The notes under the pieces: generated by a model | The model's input: the letters and a program-made list of their open reading frames with translations, nothing else | The model's database searches: none | What the model was told of the DNA's origin: nothing | Made by a program: the position numbers and the translations under genes | Shown here: positions 17,677 through 26,706 of the stretch, one piece after another | How the letters are laid out: the number at the start of each line of letters is the position of its first letter | Numbering within the stretch: position 1 is the first letter of the stretch | Assembly: GCF_025909975.1 (NCBI RefSeq) | Contig: NZ_JAPCIO010000004.1 | Location: 207,131 to 271,130 of the forward strand | Origin: Flavobacterium lacisediminis | GTDB taxonomy: Bacteria; Bacteroidota; Bacteroidia; Flavobacteriales; Flavobacteriaceae | Direction of reading: 5' to 3' | Length of the DNA stretch: 64,000 bases

Positions 17677-18849
17677 ATGAGTAACCAAAATTTAGGATTA
17701 GAAACCCAAGCTATCAGAACGCAATTAGAGCGCACTCAATATTTAGAACATTCTGTTCCGTTATATTTAACATCAAGTTTTATTTTTGAAGATGCTGAAG
17801 ACATGCGCGCTTCATTTGCGGAGGAAAAAGAACGCAATATTTACAGTCGATTTTCCAATCCCAATACATCAGAATTCGTAGAAAAAATTTGTTTGATGGA
17901 AGGAGCAGAAGACGGCTACGCTTTCGCAACAGGAATGGCGGCGGTATATTCTACTTTTGCTGCTTTGTTGAATTCGGGAGATCATATTGTTTCGGCAAGT
18001 AGTGTTTTTGGTTCGACGCATACGTTGTTTACTAAATATTTTCCAAAATGGAATATTACGACGAGTTATTTCGATGTCAACAAACCAGAAACAATTGAAA
18101 ATTTCATTCAACCAAATACAAAAATACTTTACGCAGAATCACCAACTAATCCAGCAGTTGATATTTTAGATTTAGAATTGTTGGGGAAAATTGCTAAAAA
18201 GCATAATCTGATTTTAATCATCGATAACTGTTTTGCGACTCCTTACATTCAAAATCCAATTCAATTTGGAGCCGATTTAGTGATTCATTCTGCCACCAAA
18301 TTAATCGATGGGCAAGGCCGTGTTTTAGGCGGAGTAACCGTTGGTCGTTCGGATTTAATTCGAGAGATTTATTTGTTTTCTCGTAATACCGGACCAGCTT
18401 TGTCGCCTTTCAATGCTTGGGTATTGTCTAAAAGTTTAGAAACCTTGCCAGTTCGTATTGAAAAACATTGCGAAAATGCTTTAAAAGTCGCTGAATTTTT
18501 AGAAAATAATCCAAATGTCGCTTCGGTGAAATATCCATTTTTGAAATCGCATCCGCAATATGAAGTCGCTAAAAAGCAAATGAAATTAGGTGGAAATATT
18601 GTAGCGTTTGAAATTAAAGGAGGAATTGAAGCAGGAAGGAAATTTTTAGACAAAATCAAATTATGTTCGTTGTCTGCGAATTTAGGTGACACGCGTTCGA
18701 TTGTAACACATCCAGCTTCTACTACACATAGTAAATTGACGGAAGAGGAACGTTTGGCAGTAAGTATTACTGATGGTTTGGTCCGCGTTTCTGTTGGTTT
18801 GGAAACCGTTCAAGATGTAATTAATGACTTAAAACAAGCGTTAGAATAA
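17677..18849 (+). CDS. metZ: O-succinylhomoserine sulfhydrylase-type trans-sulfuration enzyme
   Basis: Second Cys/Met PLP-family enzyme of the block, 390 residues, with Lys208 in HSATKLIDGQGR as the PLP lysine. The ATKLIDGQGRVLGG stretch and QYLEHSVPLYLTSSF N-terminus are those of MetZ-type sulfhydrylases. It presumably provides a second route to homocysteine beside MetY. A cystathionine or methionine gamma-lyase activity is an alternative within the same family. A separate spacer with a hairpin divides it from the upstream gene. Confidence 0.85.
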   Translation: MSNQNLGLETQAIRTQLERTQYLEHSVPLYLTSSFIFEDAEDMRASFAEEKERNIYSRFSNPNTSEFVEKICLMEGAEDGYAFATGMAAVYSTFAALLNSGDHIVSASSVFGSTHTLFTKYFPKWNITTSYFDVNKPETIENFIQPNTKILYAESPTNPAVDILDLELLGKIAKKHNLILIIDNCFATPYIQNPIQFGADLVIHSATKLIDGQGRVLGGVTVGRSDLIREIYLFSRNTGPALSPFNAWVLSKSLETLPVRIEKHCENALKVAEFLENNPNVASVKYPFLKSHPQYEVAKKQMKLGGNIVAFEIKGGIEAGRKFLDKIKLCSLSANLGDTRSIVTHPASTTHSKLTEEERLAVSITDGLVRVSVGLETVQDVINDLKQALE

Positions 18850-18863
18850 AACTTTTTAAATTA

Positions 18864-18919
18864 TTTTATAGATTTATATTCTTAATTTAAGATTAAAATA
18901 GGAATATAAATCTATAAAA
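18864..18919. repeat. 18 bp inverted repeat between metZ and metH
   Basis: TTTTATAGATTTATATTC (18864-18881) and its exact reverse complement (18902-18919), 20 base spacer. The arms contain the ATAGATTTATNTTC element also seen before the cys operon. It could be a metZ terminator (no GC-rich stem and no T-tail) or an operator upstream of the metH promoter. It sits in the 343 base metZ-metH gap, which otherwise holds the promoter and the SAM-I riboswitch. Confidence 0.6.
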
Positions 18920-18972
18920 AATATATTTTTAATGAAATTTTAGAAAATATTTCATAATTTCAATTTTGTCAC

Positions 18973-18980
18973 TACATTTG
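18973..18980 (+). promoter_or_regulatory. metH -7 box
   Basis: TACATTTG fits TAnnTTTG and lies 24 bases before the riboswitch 5' arm. No clear -33 TTG at the right spacing. Confidence 0.5.
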
Positions 18981-19003
18981 CAATGTTCATAATTATAGTG
19001 TTT

Positions 19004-19109
19004 GTTATCACGAAAGCTGGAGGGAATAGACCCTGCGAAAGCTTAGCAACCTCCCGCGCTAGTGGAAAGGTGCTACATTCTATTCCGATATTTATCGGAA
19101 GCAGATAAC
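19004..19109 (+). ncRNA. SAM-I (S-box) riboswitch upstream of metH
   Basis: P1 arms GTTATC (19004-19009) and GATAAC (19104-19109). Inside are the S-box core strings CTGGAGGGAA, CCTGCGAAAGCTTAGCAACC and AAGGTGCTACATTC in order and at normal spacing, followed by a P4-like hairpin (CCGATATTTATCGG). Class and fold are well established for methionine genes. No terminator follows. The 5' arm extended to 19001 can instead pair with GGTAACAAA (19136-19144), and CTCTC (19120-19124) can pair with GAGAG (19180-19184) just before the metH ATG, so control is probably translational. Confidence 0.93.
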
Positions 19110-19192
19110 GTTAGAATTGCTCTCCAACTTTCTACGGTAACAAATTAAGTTAATCAAGAAAAATAGGCAATTAGCCTTTGAGAGAGAATACA

Positions 19193-20179
19193 ATGTCAAA
19201 AATTCAAGAACAAATCAAAAACCGAATTCTCGTGCTCGATGGAGCTATGGGAACGATGTTGCAACGTTATAAATTTGAAGAAGAAGATTTCAGAGGCGAA
19301 CGCTTCAAAGATTTTCCACATCCATTAAAAGGAAACAACGATTTGCTTTCCATTACCCAACCAGAAGCTGTAAAATCAGTACATCGCGCTTATTTTGAAG
19401 CAGGTGCTGATATTGTAGAAACTAATACTTTTTCGGGAACGACTATCGGAATGGCGGATTATTATTTAGAAGATTTAGTTTACGAACTGAATTTTCAATC
19501 AGCAAAAATCGCTCGTGAAGTGGCAGATGAATTTACAGATAAGCCAAGATTTGTAGCAGGTTCCATCGGTCCGACGAACAGAACAGCATCAATGTCACCT
19601 GATGTTAATGATCCAGGTTTCAGAGCAGTGAATTTTGATGATTTAAAAATCGCTTACAAACAACAAGTAGAAGCTTTAATTGATGGTGGTTGCGATTTAC
19701 TTTTGGTAGAAACAATTTTCGATACCTTAAATGCAAAAGCCGCATTGTTTGCTATTGAAGAAGTAAAAGAAGAACGCAATATCGATATTCCAGTAATGGT
19801 TTCCGGAACAATTACCGATGCTTCTGGAAGAACACTTTCTGGTCAAACGGTAGAAGCTTTTTTGATTTCGATTTCACATATTCCATTGTTAAGCGTTGGA
19901 TTTAATTGCGCTTTAGGTGCTGACCAATTAAAACCGTATTTAAAAACATTAGGAAATAATACCTCGTTAAATATTTCAGCACATCCAAATGCTGGTTTAC
20001 CCAATGCCTTTGGACAATACGACCAAACGCCTGAGGAAATGCAACAATTAATTCGGGAATATTTACAAGAAAATTTAGTAAATATAATAGGTGGCTGTTG
20101 CGGAACTACACCAGAACACATCAAATTAATTGCTGAGGTAGCAAAAGAATTCAAACCAAGAGAAAGCGTTTTGGTTTAA
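19193..20179 (+). CDS. metH: Methionine synthase, homocysteine-binding half (split MetH, part 1)
   Basis: Homocysteine S-methyltransferase domain of cobalamin-dependent methionine synthase as a separate 328 residue protein. It starts DGAMGTMLQRY and carries the zinc ligands in VGFNCALG and GGCCGTTPEH. A TTG at 19178 is also in frame, but the ATG at 19193 fits the family start and the riboswitch spacing. The remaining pterin, B12 and activation domains are encoded separately at 20323; the two polypeptides must assemble to give methionine synthase. Confidence 0.94.
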   Translation: MSKIQEQIKNRILVLDGAMGTMLQRYKFEEEDFRGERFKDFPHPLKGNNDLLSITQPEAVKSVHRAYFEAGADIVETNTFSGTTIGMADYYLEDLVYELNFQSAKIAREVADEFTDKPRFVAGSIGPTNRTASMSPDVNDPGFRAVNFDDLKIAYKQQVEALIDGGCDLLLVETIFDTLNAKAALFAIEEVKEERNIDIPVMVSGTITDASGRTLSGQTVEAFLISISHIPLLSVGFNCALGADQLKPYLKTLGNNTSLNISAHPNAGLPNAFGQYDQTPEEMQQLIREYLQENLVNIIGGCCGTTPEHIKLIAEVAKEFKPRESVLV

Positions 20180-20192
20180 GCAAAGAAATACA

Positions 20193-20333
20193 ATGAAAAA
20201 CAGAACAATAAAAATAAATTTCGAATCATTTTTAAATTCACAACGATGTTGGGTTTGCCAATATGTTAGTGATAGTAAAGTCTTTTGGAAGTCTGTTGCA
20301 AAACATTATAAAAGAATAAGTAATGAGTTATAA
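20193..20333 (+). CDS. 46-residue ORF between the two metH parts, overlapping metH2 start
   Basis: ATG at 20193, stop overlapping the first codons of the next gene in another frame. It encodes [20 protein letters not shown] then [12 protein letters not shown] and a basic tail KHYKR. The NSQRCWVCQ segment resembles NPRRCCRMCS of the small ORF before metY, down to a shared CGATGTTG string. The overlap with the downstream ATG would allow translational coupling. I do not recognise a protein family; it may be a leader-type uORF. Confidence 0.45.
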   Translation: MKNRTIKINFESFLNSQRCWVCQYVSDSKVFWKSVAKHYKRISNEL

Positions 20334-22998
20334 TTCCGATAAATATTTAAAATTATCAGGTTTAGAACCTTTGATTGTAACTCCAGAAACGAATTTTGTA
20401 AACGTTGGAGAACGAACAAATGTAACCGGTTCTAGAAAATTTCTTCGTTTAATCAAAGAAGAAAAATATGATGAAGCCTTAGATATCGCGCGCGCTCAAG
20501 TAGAAGGTGGTGCACAAATCATCGATGTCAACATGGATGAAGGAATGTTGGATGGCGTTTATGCTATGACTAAATTCCTTAATCTAATCGCAGCCGAACC
20601 AGATATTGCAAGAGTTCCTGTTATGATTGATAGTTCCAAATGGGAAATTATCGAAGCAGGTTTAAAAGTAATTCAAGGAAAAGGTGTGGTAAACTCCATT
20701 TCTTTAAAAGAAGGAGAAGCTACTTTTATTCATCATGCCAAATTAATCAAACGATACGGCGCTGCGGTAATTGTTATGGCTTTTGACGAAAATGGTCAAG
20801 CGGATACTTACGAAAGACGTATCGAAATCTGTAAAAGAAGTTATGATATTTTGGTTAATCAAGTTGGTTTTCCTGCTGAAGATATCATTTTTGATCCCAA
20901 TATTTTTCCAGTTGCAACCGGAATGGAAGAGCATAAATTAAATGCATTAGATTTCTTCCGAGCGACCAAATGGATTCGCGAAAATCTTCCATATGCTAAT
21001 ATTTCTGGTGGTGTGAGCAACGTGTCTTTTTCTTTCCGTGGAAACGATAAAGTTCGTGAAGCGATGCATTCTGCGTTCTTGTATCATGCCATCCATAACG
21101 GAATGACGATGGGAATTGTGAATCCTGAAATGTTGGAAATTTACGATGAAATTGATCCTATTTTGTTAGAACACGTTGAAGACGTTTTATTAAATAGAAG
21201 AGAAGATGCCACAGAGCGTTTACTAGATTTAGCCGAAAGTTTCAAAGGTGATGTAAAATCGAATGAAAAAGCGATTGCCGAATGGCGAAATGGTTCGGTT
21301 CAAGAGCGATTAACGCATTCATTAGTAAAAGGAATTGACGAATTTATCGAAATTGATATCGAAGAAGCGCGTCAGTTGGCCAAAAAACCTATCGAAGTGA
21401 TCGAAATCAATTTGATGGCCGGAATGAACGTGGTGGGAGATTTGTTTGGAAGCGGAAAAATGTTCTTGCCACAAGTTGTTAAATCCGCTCGTGTGATGAA
21501 AAAAGCAGTGGCTTATTTGCTTCCTTATATCGAAGCTTCAAAAGATGGTTCTACTTCGTCAAATGCTGGAAAAGTATTGATGGCGACTGTAAAAGGCGAT
21601 GTGCATGATATTGGAAAAAACATAGTTTCAGTAGTTTTAGCGTGTAATAATTTCGAAATTATTGATTTAGGTGTGATGGTTCCGCCAGAAAAAATCATTG
21701 AAGTTGCGGTTAAAGAAAATGTAGATATTATCGGTTTGAGTGGTTTGATTACGCCTTCGCTGGACGAAATGGTGTATTTGGCCAAAGAAATGGATAAATT
21801 GAACATCAAAATTCCAGTAATGATTGGTGGTGCTACAACTTCTCGTGCGCATACGGCTGTGAAAATTGCTCCAGAATATAAAGAAACCGTTGTTCATGTG
21901 AACGATGCTTCTCGTGCGGTAACAGTAGCAACCAATTTATTGCAACCCGATACTAAAATTACTTATGCAAAATCGCTTCGTGAGGAATATGATTCACTTC
22001 GCGAAGGCTATTTGAATAGAAGTCGAGAGAAAAATTTCTTATCGATTCAAGAAGCACGTAAAAATAAATTCAAAATCGATTGGGATACGTTTGAGCCTGT
22101 CAAGCCAAATTTCATAGGAACAAAAACAATTGAAGTTGAACTTTCAGAATTAGTAGATTTCATCGATTGGACACCATTTTTTCAATCTTGGGAATTATAC
22201 GGAAAATATCCAGCGATTTTAACTGATGGAATTGTAGGCGAGCAAGCGACTCATTTGTTTGAAGATGCACAAAAAATGCTTTCTCAAATTGTTACTGAAA
22301 AATGGTTCACCGCAAAAGGAATTTTAGGAATTTTTCCAGCCAATACTATTAATGATGACGATGTTGAAGTTGTCGCTTCAAACGAAGTTGAGAAATTTTT
22401 GACGCTTCGCCAACAATCACAAAAAACGGTTGGAGCTCCAAATATCGCATTGGCGGATTTTATTGCTCCAAAAGAAATTGGTAAACAAGATTATATTGGA
22501 TGTTTCTGCGTCACAACCGGTTTTGGAGTAGATGAAAAAGCTTCGGAATTTGAAAAGCAATTAGATGATTACAATTCGATTTTAGTTAAAGCTTTGGGAG
22601 ACAGATTAGCAGAGGCTTTCGCAGAATATTTGCATTTGAAAGTACGAAAAGAAATTTGGGGTTATGCTTCCGATGAGGTGTTATCAAATGACGAATTAAT
22701 CAAAGAACAATACAAAGGAATTCGTCCTGCGCCAGGTTATCCAGCTTGTCCTGACCATTTAGAAAAACCAACAATTTGGAAATTATTAAATGTAGAACAA
22801 GAAATAGGAGTAAAGTTAACCGAAAGTATGGCAATGTGGCCAGCAGCTTCGGTTTCAGGTTATTATTTTGCGAATCCGGAAAGTAAATATTTTGGTTTAG
22901 GAAAAATTAAAAAAGACCAATTAGAAGATTACGCCAAAAGAAGAAATATTAGTATTGAGCAAGCCGAAAAATGGCTCTCACCAAACTTAGCAGATTAA
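20323..22998 (+). CDS. metH: Methionine synthase, folate/B12/activation domains (split MetH, part 2)
   Basis: Transfers methyl from methyl-tetrahydrofolate to homocysteine through cobalamin. The 891 residue protein begins with a pterin-binding domain ([14 protein letters not shown]), followed by the cap and B12-binding domain with [10 protein letters not shown] (His as lower axial cobalt ligand), and ends with the activation domain ([28 protein letters not shown]). It lacks the homocysteine domain, which is the separate gene upstream. Followed by metF after one base, so the methyl donor is made from the same transcript. Confidence 0.96.
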   Translation: MSYNSDKYLKLSGLEPLIVTPETNFVNVGERTNVTGSRKFLRLIKEEKYDEALDIARAQVEGGAQIIDVNMDEGMLDGVYAMTKFLNLIAAEPDIARVPVMIDSSKWEIIEAGLKVIQGKGVVNSISLKEGEATFIHHAKLIKRYGAAVIVMAFDENGQADTYERRIEICKRSYDILVNQVGFPAEDIIFDPNIFPVATGMEEHKLNALDFFRATKWIRENLPYANISGGVSNVSFSFRGNDKVREAMHSAFLYHAIHNGMTMGIVNPEMLEIYDEIDPILLEHVEDVLLNRREDATERLLDLAESFKGDVKSNEKAIAEWRNGSVQERLTHSLVKGIDEFIEIDIEEARQLAKKPIEVIEINLMAGMNVVGDLFGSGKMFLPQVVKSARVMKKAVAYLLPYIEASKDGSTSSNAGKVLMATVKGDVHDIGKNIVSVVLACNNFEIIDLGVMVPPEKIIEVAVKENVDIIGLSGLITPSLDEMVYLAKEMDKLNIKIPVMIGGATTSRAHTAVKIAPEYKETVVHVNDASRAVTVATNLLQPDTKITYAKSLREEYDSLREGYLNRSREKNFLSIQEARKNKFKIDWDTFEPVKPNFIGTKTIEVELSELVDFIDWTPFFQSWELYGKYPAILTDGIVGEQATHLFEDAQKMLSQIVTEKWFTAKGILGIFPANTINDDDVEVVASNEVEKFLTLRQQSQKTVGAPNIALADFIAPKEIGKQDYIGCFCVTTGFGVDEKASEFEKQLDDYNSILVKALGDRLAEAFAEYLHLKVRKEIWGYASDEVLSNDELIKEQYKGIRPAPGYPACPDHLEKPTIWKLLNVEQEIGVKLTESMAMWPAASVSGYYFANPESKYFGLGKIKKDQLEDYAKRRNISIEQAEKWLSPNLAD

Positions 22999-22999
22999 A

Positions 23000-23956
23000 A
23001 TGAAAGTAACTGAACATATACAAAACGCCAACGGAAAACCTTTGTTCTCCTTCGAAATTTTACCGCCTTTAAAAGGACAAAATATTCAATCTATTTTTGA
23101 TAGCATTGATCCATTGATGGAATTCAATCCGCCCTTTATTGATGTAACCTATCATCGTGAGGAATATGAATTCAAAGAATTAGCAAACGGCTTACTTCAG
23201 AAAAAAGTGGTTAAAAAACGTCCGGGAACGGTTGGAATTTGTGCCGGAATTCAGAATAAATATCAAGTAGATGCTATTCCACATATTTTATGTGGTGGTT
23301 TTACCAAAGAAGATACGGAGAACTTGTTAATTGATCTGGATTTCTTAGGTATTGACAATGTAGTGGCGCTTCGTGGTGATGCCGTAAAAAGTGAAATTTA
23401 CTTCAAACCTGAAAAAGAAGGTCATGCCTATGCTTCCGAATTGGTAACACAAATCAGTAATTTGAATAAAGGAATTTATTTGGATGAAGATTTACAAAAT
23501 TCTACAAAAACTGATTTTTGCATCGGAGTTGCAGGTTATCCAGAAAAACACATGGAAGCACCAAGTTTAGATAGCGATATCCATTTCGTAAAACAAAAAA
23601 TTAAAAACGGCGCCGATTATATCATTACCCAAATGTTTTTTGATAATAAAAAGTTCTTTGATTTTGTCGCTAAATGCAGAGCAGCTGGAATAACGGTCCC
23701 AATTATTCCGGGATTAAAACCTATCGCCACAAAAAAACAATTGAATTTAATTCCACATCGTTTTAGTTTAGAATTGCCTGATGATTTAATTATGGAAGTG
23801 GTGAAGGCAAAAGATAACGATGCTGTAAAACAGATTGGTATAGAATGGTGTACCCAACAAAGTAAAGAATTAATCGCTGCAGGAATTCCAGTTTTGCATT
23901 ATTATTCTATGGGAAAAGCGGAGAATGTTAAGGCTATTGCAAAAGAAATTTTTTAA
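23000..23956 (+). CDS. metF: Methylenetetrahydrofolate reductase
   Basis: Flavoenzyme that makes 5-methyl-tetrahydrofolate for MetH. The 318 residue TIM-barrel protein has FSFEILPP near the start, DVTYHREEYEFKE, the ALRGD motif and ITQMFFDN. It starts one base after the metH2 stop. Last gene of the SAM-I-controlled unit metH1-sORF-metH2-metF. Confidence 0.95.
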   Translation: MKVTEHIQNANGKPLFSFEILPPLKGQNIQSIFDSIDPLMEFNPPFIDVTYHREEYEFKELANGLLQKKVVKKRPGTVGICAGIQNKYQVDAIPHILCGGFTKEDTENLLIDLDFLGIDNVVALRGDAVKSEIYFKPEKEGHAYASELVTQISNLNKGIYLDEDLQNSTKTDFCIGVAGYPEKHMEAPSLDSDIHFVKQKIKNGADYIITQMFFDNKKFFDFVAKCRAAGITVPIIPGLKPIATKKQLNLIPHRFSLELPDDLIMEVVKAKDNDAVKQIGIEWCTQQSKELIAAGIPVLHYYSMGKAENVKAIAKEIF

Positions 23957-24156
23957 AATCAGTTAAATCTTATAAATGTTTTGATTGAAATAGAAATTAA
24001 TAAAAATGTAATTTTTATGAAATCTGAGTTTTTTCAGTTAAAATGAGTTGATTCTTTGTTTTTTTGTTTATTTATCGTTCTTATTTTTAATATATTTTTA
24101 TAAATAATGTTAAAATATTAAATCAAATATTAATATTTTAAATATTTATTGCGAAT

Positions 24157-24164
24157 TAAATTTG
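24157..24164 (+). promoter_or_regulatory. -7 box in the metF to TPR-gene gap
   Basis: TAAATTTG at 24157-24164 matches the Bacteroidetes -7 box. The rest of the 257 base gap 23957-24213 is A/T-rich with no other structure that I can see. Confidence 0.45.
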
Positions 24165-24213
24165 TGAGTGTTGTTTTTTTGTTGTAATTTCATAGAAATA
24201 AATCTCAGTTATT

Positions 24214-24603
24214 ATGAAGAAAATAGTACTTACTTTCGTAGTTTTATTCGTGGCTCAATTGGGCTTTTCGGGTGAGTTGGACTCTATCTTAAATAAAGCT
24301 AGAGTATTAACAGAGAAAAAGAATTATTCTGAGGCAATTAGAGAGTATGAAAATTACATTAAATTGTCAAAAGGTGAAAATTTAAAAGACGTTTATATAG
24401 AAGTAGCCAATTGTTATTTCTATCAAAATAAAAAGGAAACTGCTGTAAATTACATAAAAGATGCCATTTCAAAGTATGGCTTTACAGAAGAGGATTTTAT
24501 TTACAGTTCTATTTTGGATGAAAAATTGTCATCGTACGCGCTTTCTGTAGTTTATGACGATTATTTCAAGTTAAGAAAAAAGTATTTGGCAACATTGAAT
24601 TAG
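24214..24603 (+). CDS. Secreted TPR-like small protein
   Basis: 129 residues with a signal peptide (MKKIVLTFVVLFVAQLGFSG) followed by two tetratricopeptide-like helical pairs (ARVLTEKKNYSEAIREYENY and VYIEVANCYFYQNKKETAVN). TPRs mediate protein contacts; the partner is unknown. Monocistronic, convergent with gldA and separated from it by a shared terminator. Confidence 0.75.
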   Translation: MKKIVLTFVVLFVAQLGFSGELDSILNKARVLTEKKNYSEAIREYENYIKLSKGENLKDVYIEVANCYFYQNKKETAVNYIKDAISKYGFTEEDFIYSSILDEKLSSYALSVVYDDYFKLRKKYLATLN

Positions 24604-24626
24604 TTTATTTTAGCCAAAGCTTTTTG

Positions 24627-24660
24627 AAATCTCCTTACAGGTTTATTTGTAAGGAGATTT
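24627..24660. terminator. Bidirectional terminator between TPR gene and gldA
   Basis: AAATCTCCTTACA (24627-24639) and TGTAAGGAGATTT (24648-24660), 13 perfect pairs, with T-runs on both strands. Confidence 0.9.
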
Positions 24661-24662
24661 TT

Positions 24663-25568
24663 TTATTTCTTCTTAGCTGTTTTCTCTCTGAAAATTTGCT
24701 CCAAGTTTTTGCTTTTCAATACAATTTGTAGCGTTCTCAAATTATTGGCTTGAGCAAAATCAAATAACGCTGGTCGCATATCTGTTGATGTAGTAAAAGT
24801 AAGTTCCCAAACTAAATCATGTGTATTTTTTGCCGATTTTAAATTTGGTAAAGCCACAAAATCAGATTCAGAAACTTTTTTATCAAATTCTACTTCGATA
24901 ATTTGTTCTGCTTCTTCGGCAACTAAATTGTTTAGTTTTTTATCCGTAACTATTTTTCCTTTATCGATAATGATAATTCTATCGCAAATAGCTTCTACTT
25001 CTTGCATAATATGTGTTGATAGAAAAACCGTTTTGTCTTTTCCAATGTTTTTAATCAAATCACGAATTTCAACCAACTGATTTGGATCTAAACCTGTTGT
25101 GGGTTCATCTAAAATCATAACATCAGGATTATGTAATAAAGCCGTTGCTAATCCTACACGTTGACGATAGCCTTTAGAAAGTTCGCCAATTTTCTTATGA
25201 CTTTCAGGTGTTAATCCTGTCAAAGCAATTACTTCATCAATTCTCGATTTGGCAACTTTATGTAAATCGGCATTAAAAGCTAAATATTCTCTCACATATA
25301 AATCCAAATACAACGGATTATGTTCTGGTAAATACCCAACCGACTTCTGCACTTCTTTTTGAGCTGAAGTTACATCATGTTCGTTTACAATAGCTGCTCC
25401 GCTATCGGCTGTTAAATAAGTAGTTAAAATTTTCATCAAGGTTGATTTTCCGGCACCATTTGGACCTAAAAAACCTACGATTTCTCCTTTTTTTACGGAA
25501 AAACTAATATTGTCTAACGCTTTTTGGTCTCCGTAATTTTTTGAAATATTTTGAACTTCTATCGACAT
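24663..25568 (-). CDS. gldA: Gliding motility ABC transporter ATP-binding protein GldA
   Basis: ATPase of the GldAFG-type ABC system needed for gliding in Flavobacterium. The 301 residue protein has Walker A GPNGAGKST at 35-43, the signature LSKGYRQRVGLA, and Walker B VMILDEPTTGLD. The C-terminal extension ending LKSKNLEQIFREKTAKK is typical of the GldA branch. The partner genes gldF and gldG are not adjacent in this window. Divergent from the pheA attenuator. Confidence 0.9.
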   Translation of the reverse strand: MSIEVQNISKNYGDQKALDNISFSVKKGEIVGFLGPNGAGKSTLMKILTTYLTADSGAAIVNEHDVTSAQKEVQKSVGYLPEHNPLYLDLYVREYLAFNADLHKVAKSRIDEVIALTGLTPESHKKIGELSKGYRQRVGLATALLHNPDVMILDEPTTGLDPNQLVEIRDLIKNIGKDKTVFLSTHIMQEVEAICDRIIIIDKGKIVTDKKLNNLVAEEAEQIIEVEFDKKVSESDFVALPNLKSAKNTHDLVWELTFTTSTDMRPALFDFAQANNLRTLQIVLKSKNLEQIFREKTAKKK

Positions 25569-25651
25569 ATGATGTAAATTTTAGCAAAAGTAACTTTTTT
25601 TAAAAGAACTCAAATTTATTTAAAAAAGTATTTCGTTTTCATTTTTTTTAT

Positions 25652-25659
25652 TACTTTAG
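25652..25659 (+). promoter_or_regulatory. Probable pheA leader -7 box
   Basis: TACTTTAG deviates at one base from TAnnTTTG and lies 25 bases before the leader-peptide ATG; no clear -33 element. Confidence 0.35.
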
Positions 25660-25677
25660 CAGAATCAAATAACAAAG

Positions 25678-25821
25678 AGCACAATGCTTAACAATAGTAC
25701 ATTTTTCTTTAACAATTCTTTTTATTTCTTCTGGAGACAGTTAAGGGGTTGTTGTGCTATTATATAAATCAAAGAAATTTATTTTATAAACATACAATCC
25801 CGATGCAAATCGGGATTTTTT
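25678..25821 (+). terminator. pheA attenuator: pause helix, antiterminator and terminator
   Basis: Region 1 AGCACAA (25678-25684) pairs with region 2 TTGTGCT (25752-25758). Region 2 GGGGTTGT (25745-25752) pairs with region 3 ACAATCCC (25794-25801), eight pairs with one G-U. Region 3 AATCCCGAT (25796-25804), loop GCAA, pairs with region 4 ATCGGGATT (25809-25817), followed by a T-run. These are the four regions of a classical amino-acid attenuator. Confidence 0.87.
25684..25767 (+). CDS. pheL: Phe-rich leader peptide of the pheA attenuator (27 aa)
   Basis: The peptide begins MLNNSTFFFNNSFYFFW and ends RQLRGCCAII: six Phe plus Tyr and Trp between codons 7 and 17. It immediately precedes a terminator in front of prephenate dehydratase, the committed Phe enzyme. 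Codon positions fit attenuation: a ribosome stalled on the Phe codons leaves GGGGTTGT (25745-25752) free to form the antiterminator. The symbol is by analogy with the enterobacterial pheA leader; the sequence itself is not related. Confidence 0.85.
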   Translation: MLNNSTFFFNNSFYFFWRQLRGCCAII

Positions 25822-25836
25822 TTTTGCTCATATATT

Positions 25837-26664
25837 ATGGAAATTAAAGTCGCAATTCAGGGAATTCAAGGGTCGTTTCATCACCAAGTAGCACATCGTT
25901 ATTTTGGTGAAGCAATTGGTTTGGATGAATGTGTTACATTTAGAGATGTAGCTAATAGTTTAAAAAATAACCAGTCAGACAAAGCTATTATGGCGATTGA
26001 AAACTCAATTGCGGGAGCCATTTTGCCTAATTATGCCTTAATCGATTCATACGATTTACACATTATAGGAGAGCATTTTTTAGACATACACATGAATTTG
26101 ATGGTGTTTCCTGGGCAAACTATTGAAGAAATTCAAGAAGTGCATTCGCATCCAATTGCTTTGTTGCAATGTGCTAATTTTTTTAGTCAATATCCGCATA
26201 TAAAGTTGGTTGAAAGTTCAGACACTGCAATTGCGGCAAAACGAATTCAGGAAAATCAATTAAAAGGAATCGGTGCTCTTGGCGGACCAGTTGCGGCTGA
26301 AATTTATAATTTGGAAATCATTGCAAATGGAATTCACACCGTAAAAAGTAATAAAACACGTTTTGTAGTTTTAAAAGCATCCAACAAAGAAATTCCGAAA
26401 GATCTCATCAATAAAGCTTCAGTAAAATTTGAGTTGGATGATACGCCGGGTTCATTGGCAACGGTTTTAAATGTGATGAATAATTGCAAATTGAATCTAA
26501 CGAAAATTCAATCACTTCCTATAATTGAAACGCCTTTTACTTATGCCTTTTTTGTGGACGTGGTTTTTGAAAAATACAAACATTTTGAAAAGGCAAAAAA
26601 AGTAATGGAAATCATGACAACGCATTTCAAGGTTTTGGGCGAATATGAAAAGAGTAAACAATAA
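25837..26664 (+). CDS. pheA: Prephenate dehydratase
   Basis: Converts prephenate to phenylpyruvate. The 275 residue protein starts IQGIQGSFHHQVA, has the catalytic-domain motif NKTRFVVL and then a C-terminal ACT domain (ELDDTPGSLATVLNVM, LTKIQSLPI) for phenylalanine feedback. There is no N-terminal chorismate mutase domain; that activity is fused to the next gene. Expression is under the Phe leader attenuator, so both allosteric and transcriptional control by Phe are predicted. Confidence 0.95.
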   Translation: MEIKVAIQGIQGSFHHQVAHRYFGEAIGLDECVTFRDVANSLKNNQSDKAIMAIENSIAGAILPNYALIDSYDLHIIGEHFLDIHMNLMVFPGQTIEEIQEVHSHPIALLQCANFFSQYPHIKLVESSDTAIAAKRIQENQLKGIGALGGPVAAEIYNLEIIANGIHTVKSNKTRFVVLKASNKEIPKDLINKASVKFELDDTPGSLATVLNVMNNCKLNLTKIQSLPIIETPFTYAFFVDVVFEKYKHFEKAKKVMEIMTTHFKVLGEYEKSKQ

Positions 26665-26706
26665 TAAATTAAGAATAAATAGTAATTTTACAGTGAATTA
26701 AGGATT

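Noticed and set aside
18983..19185. Open frame starting with an ATG at 18983 across the SAM-I riboswitch
   Set aside because: The bases are fully accounted for by the conserved S-box core; the peptide has no recognisable features.
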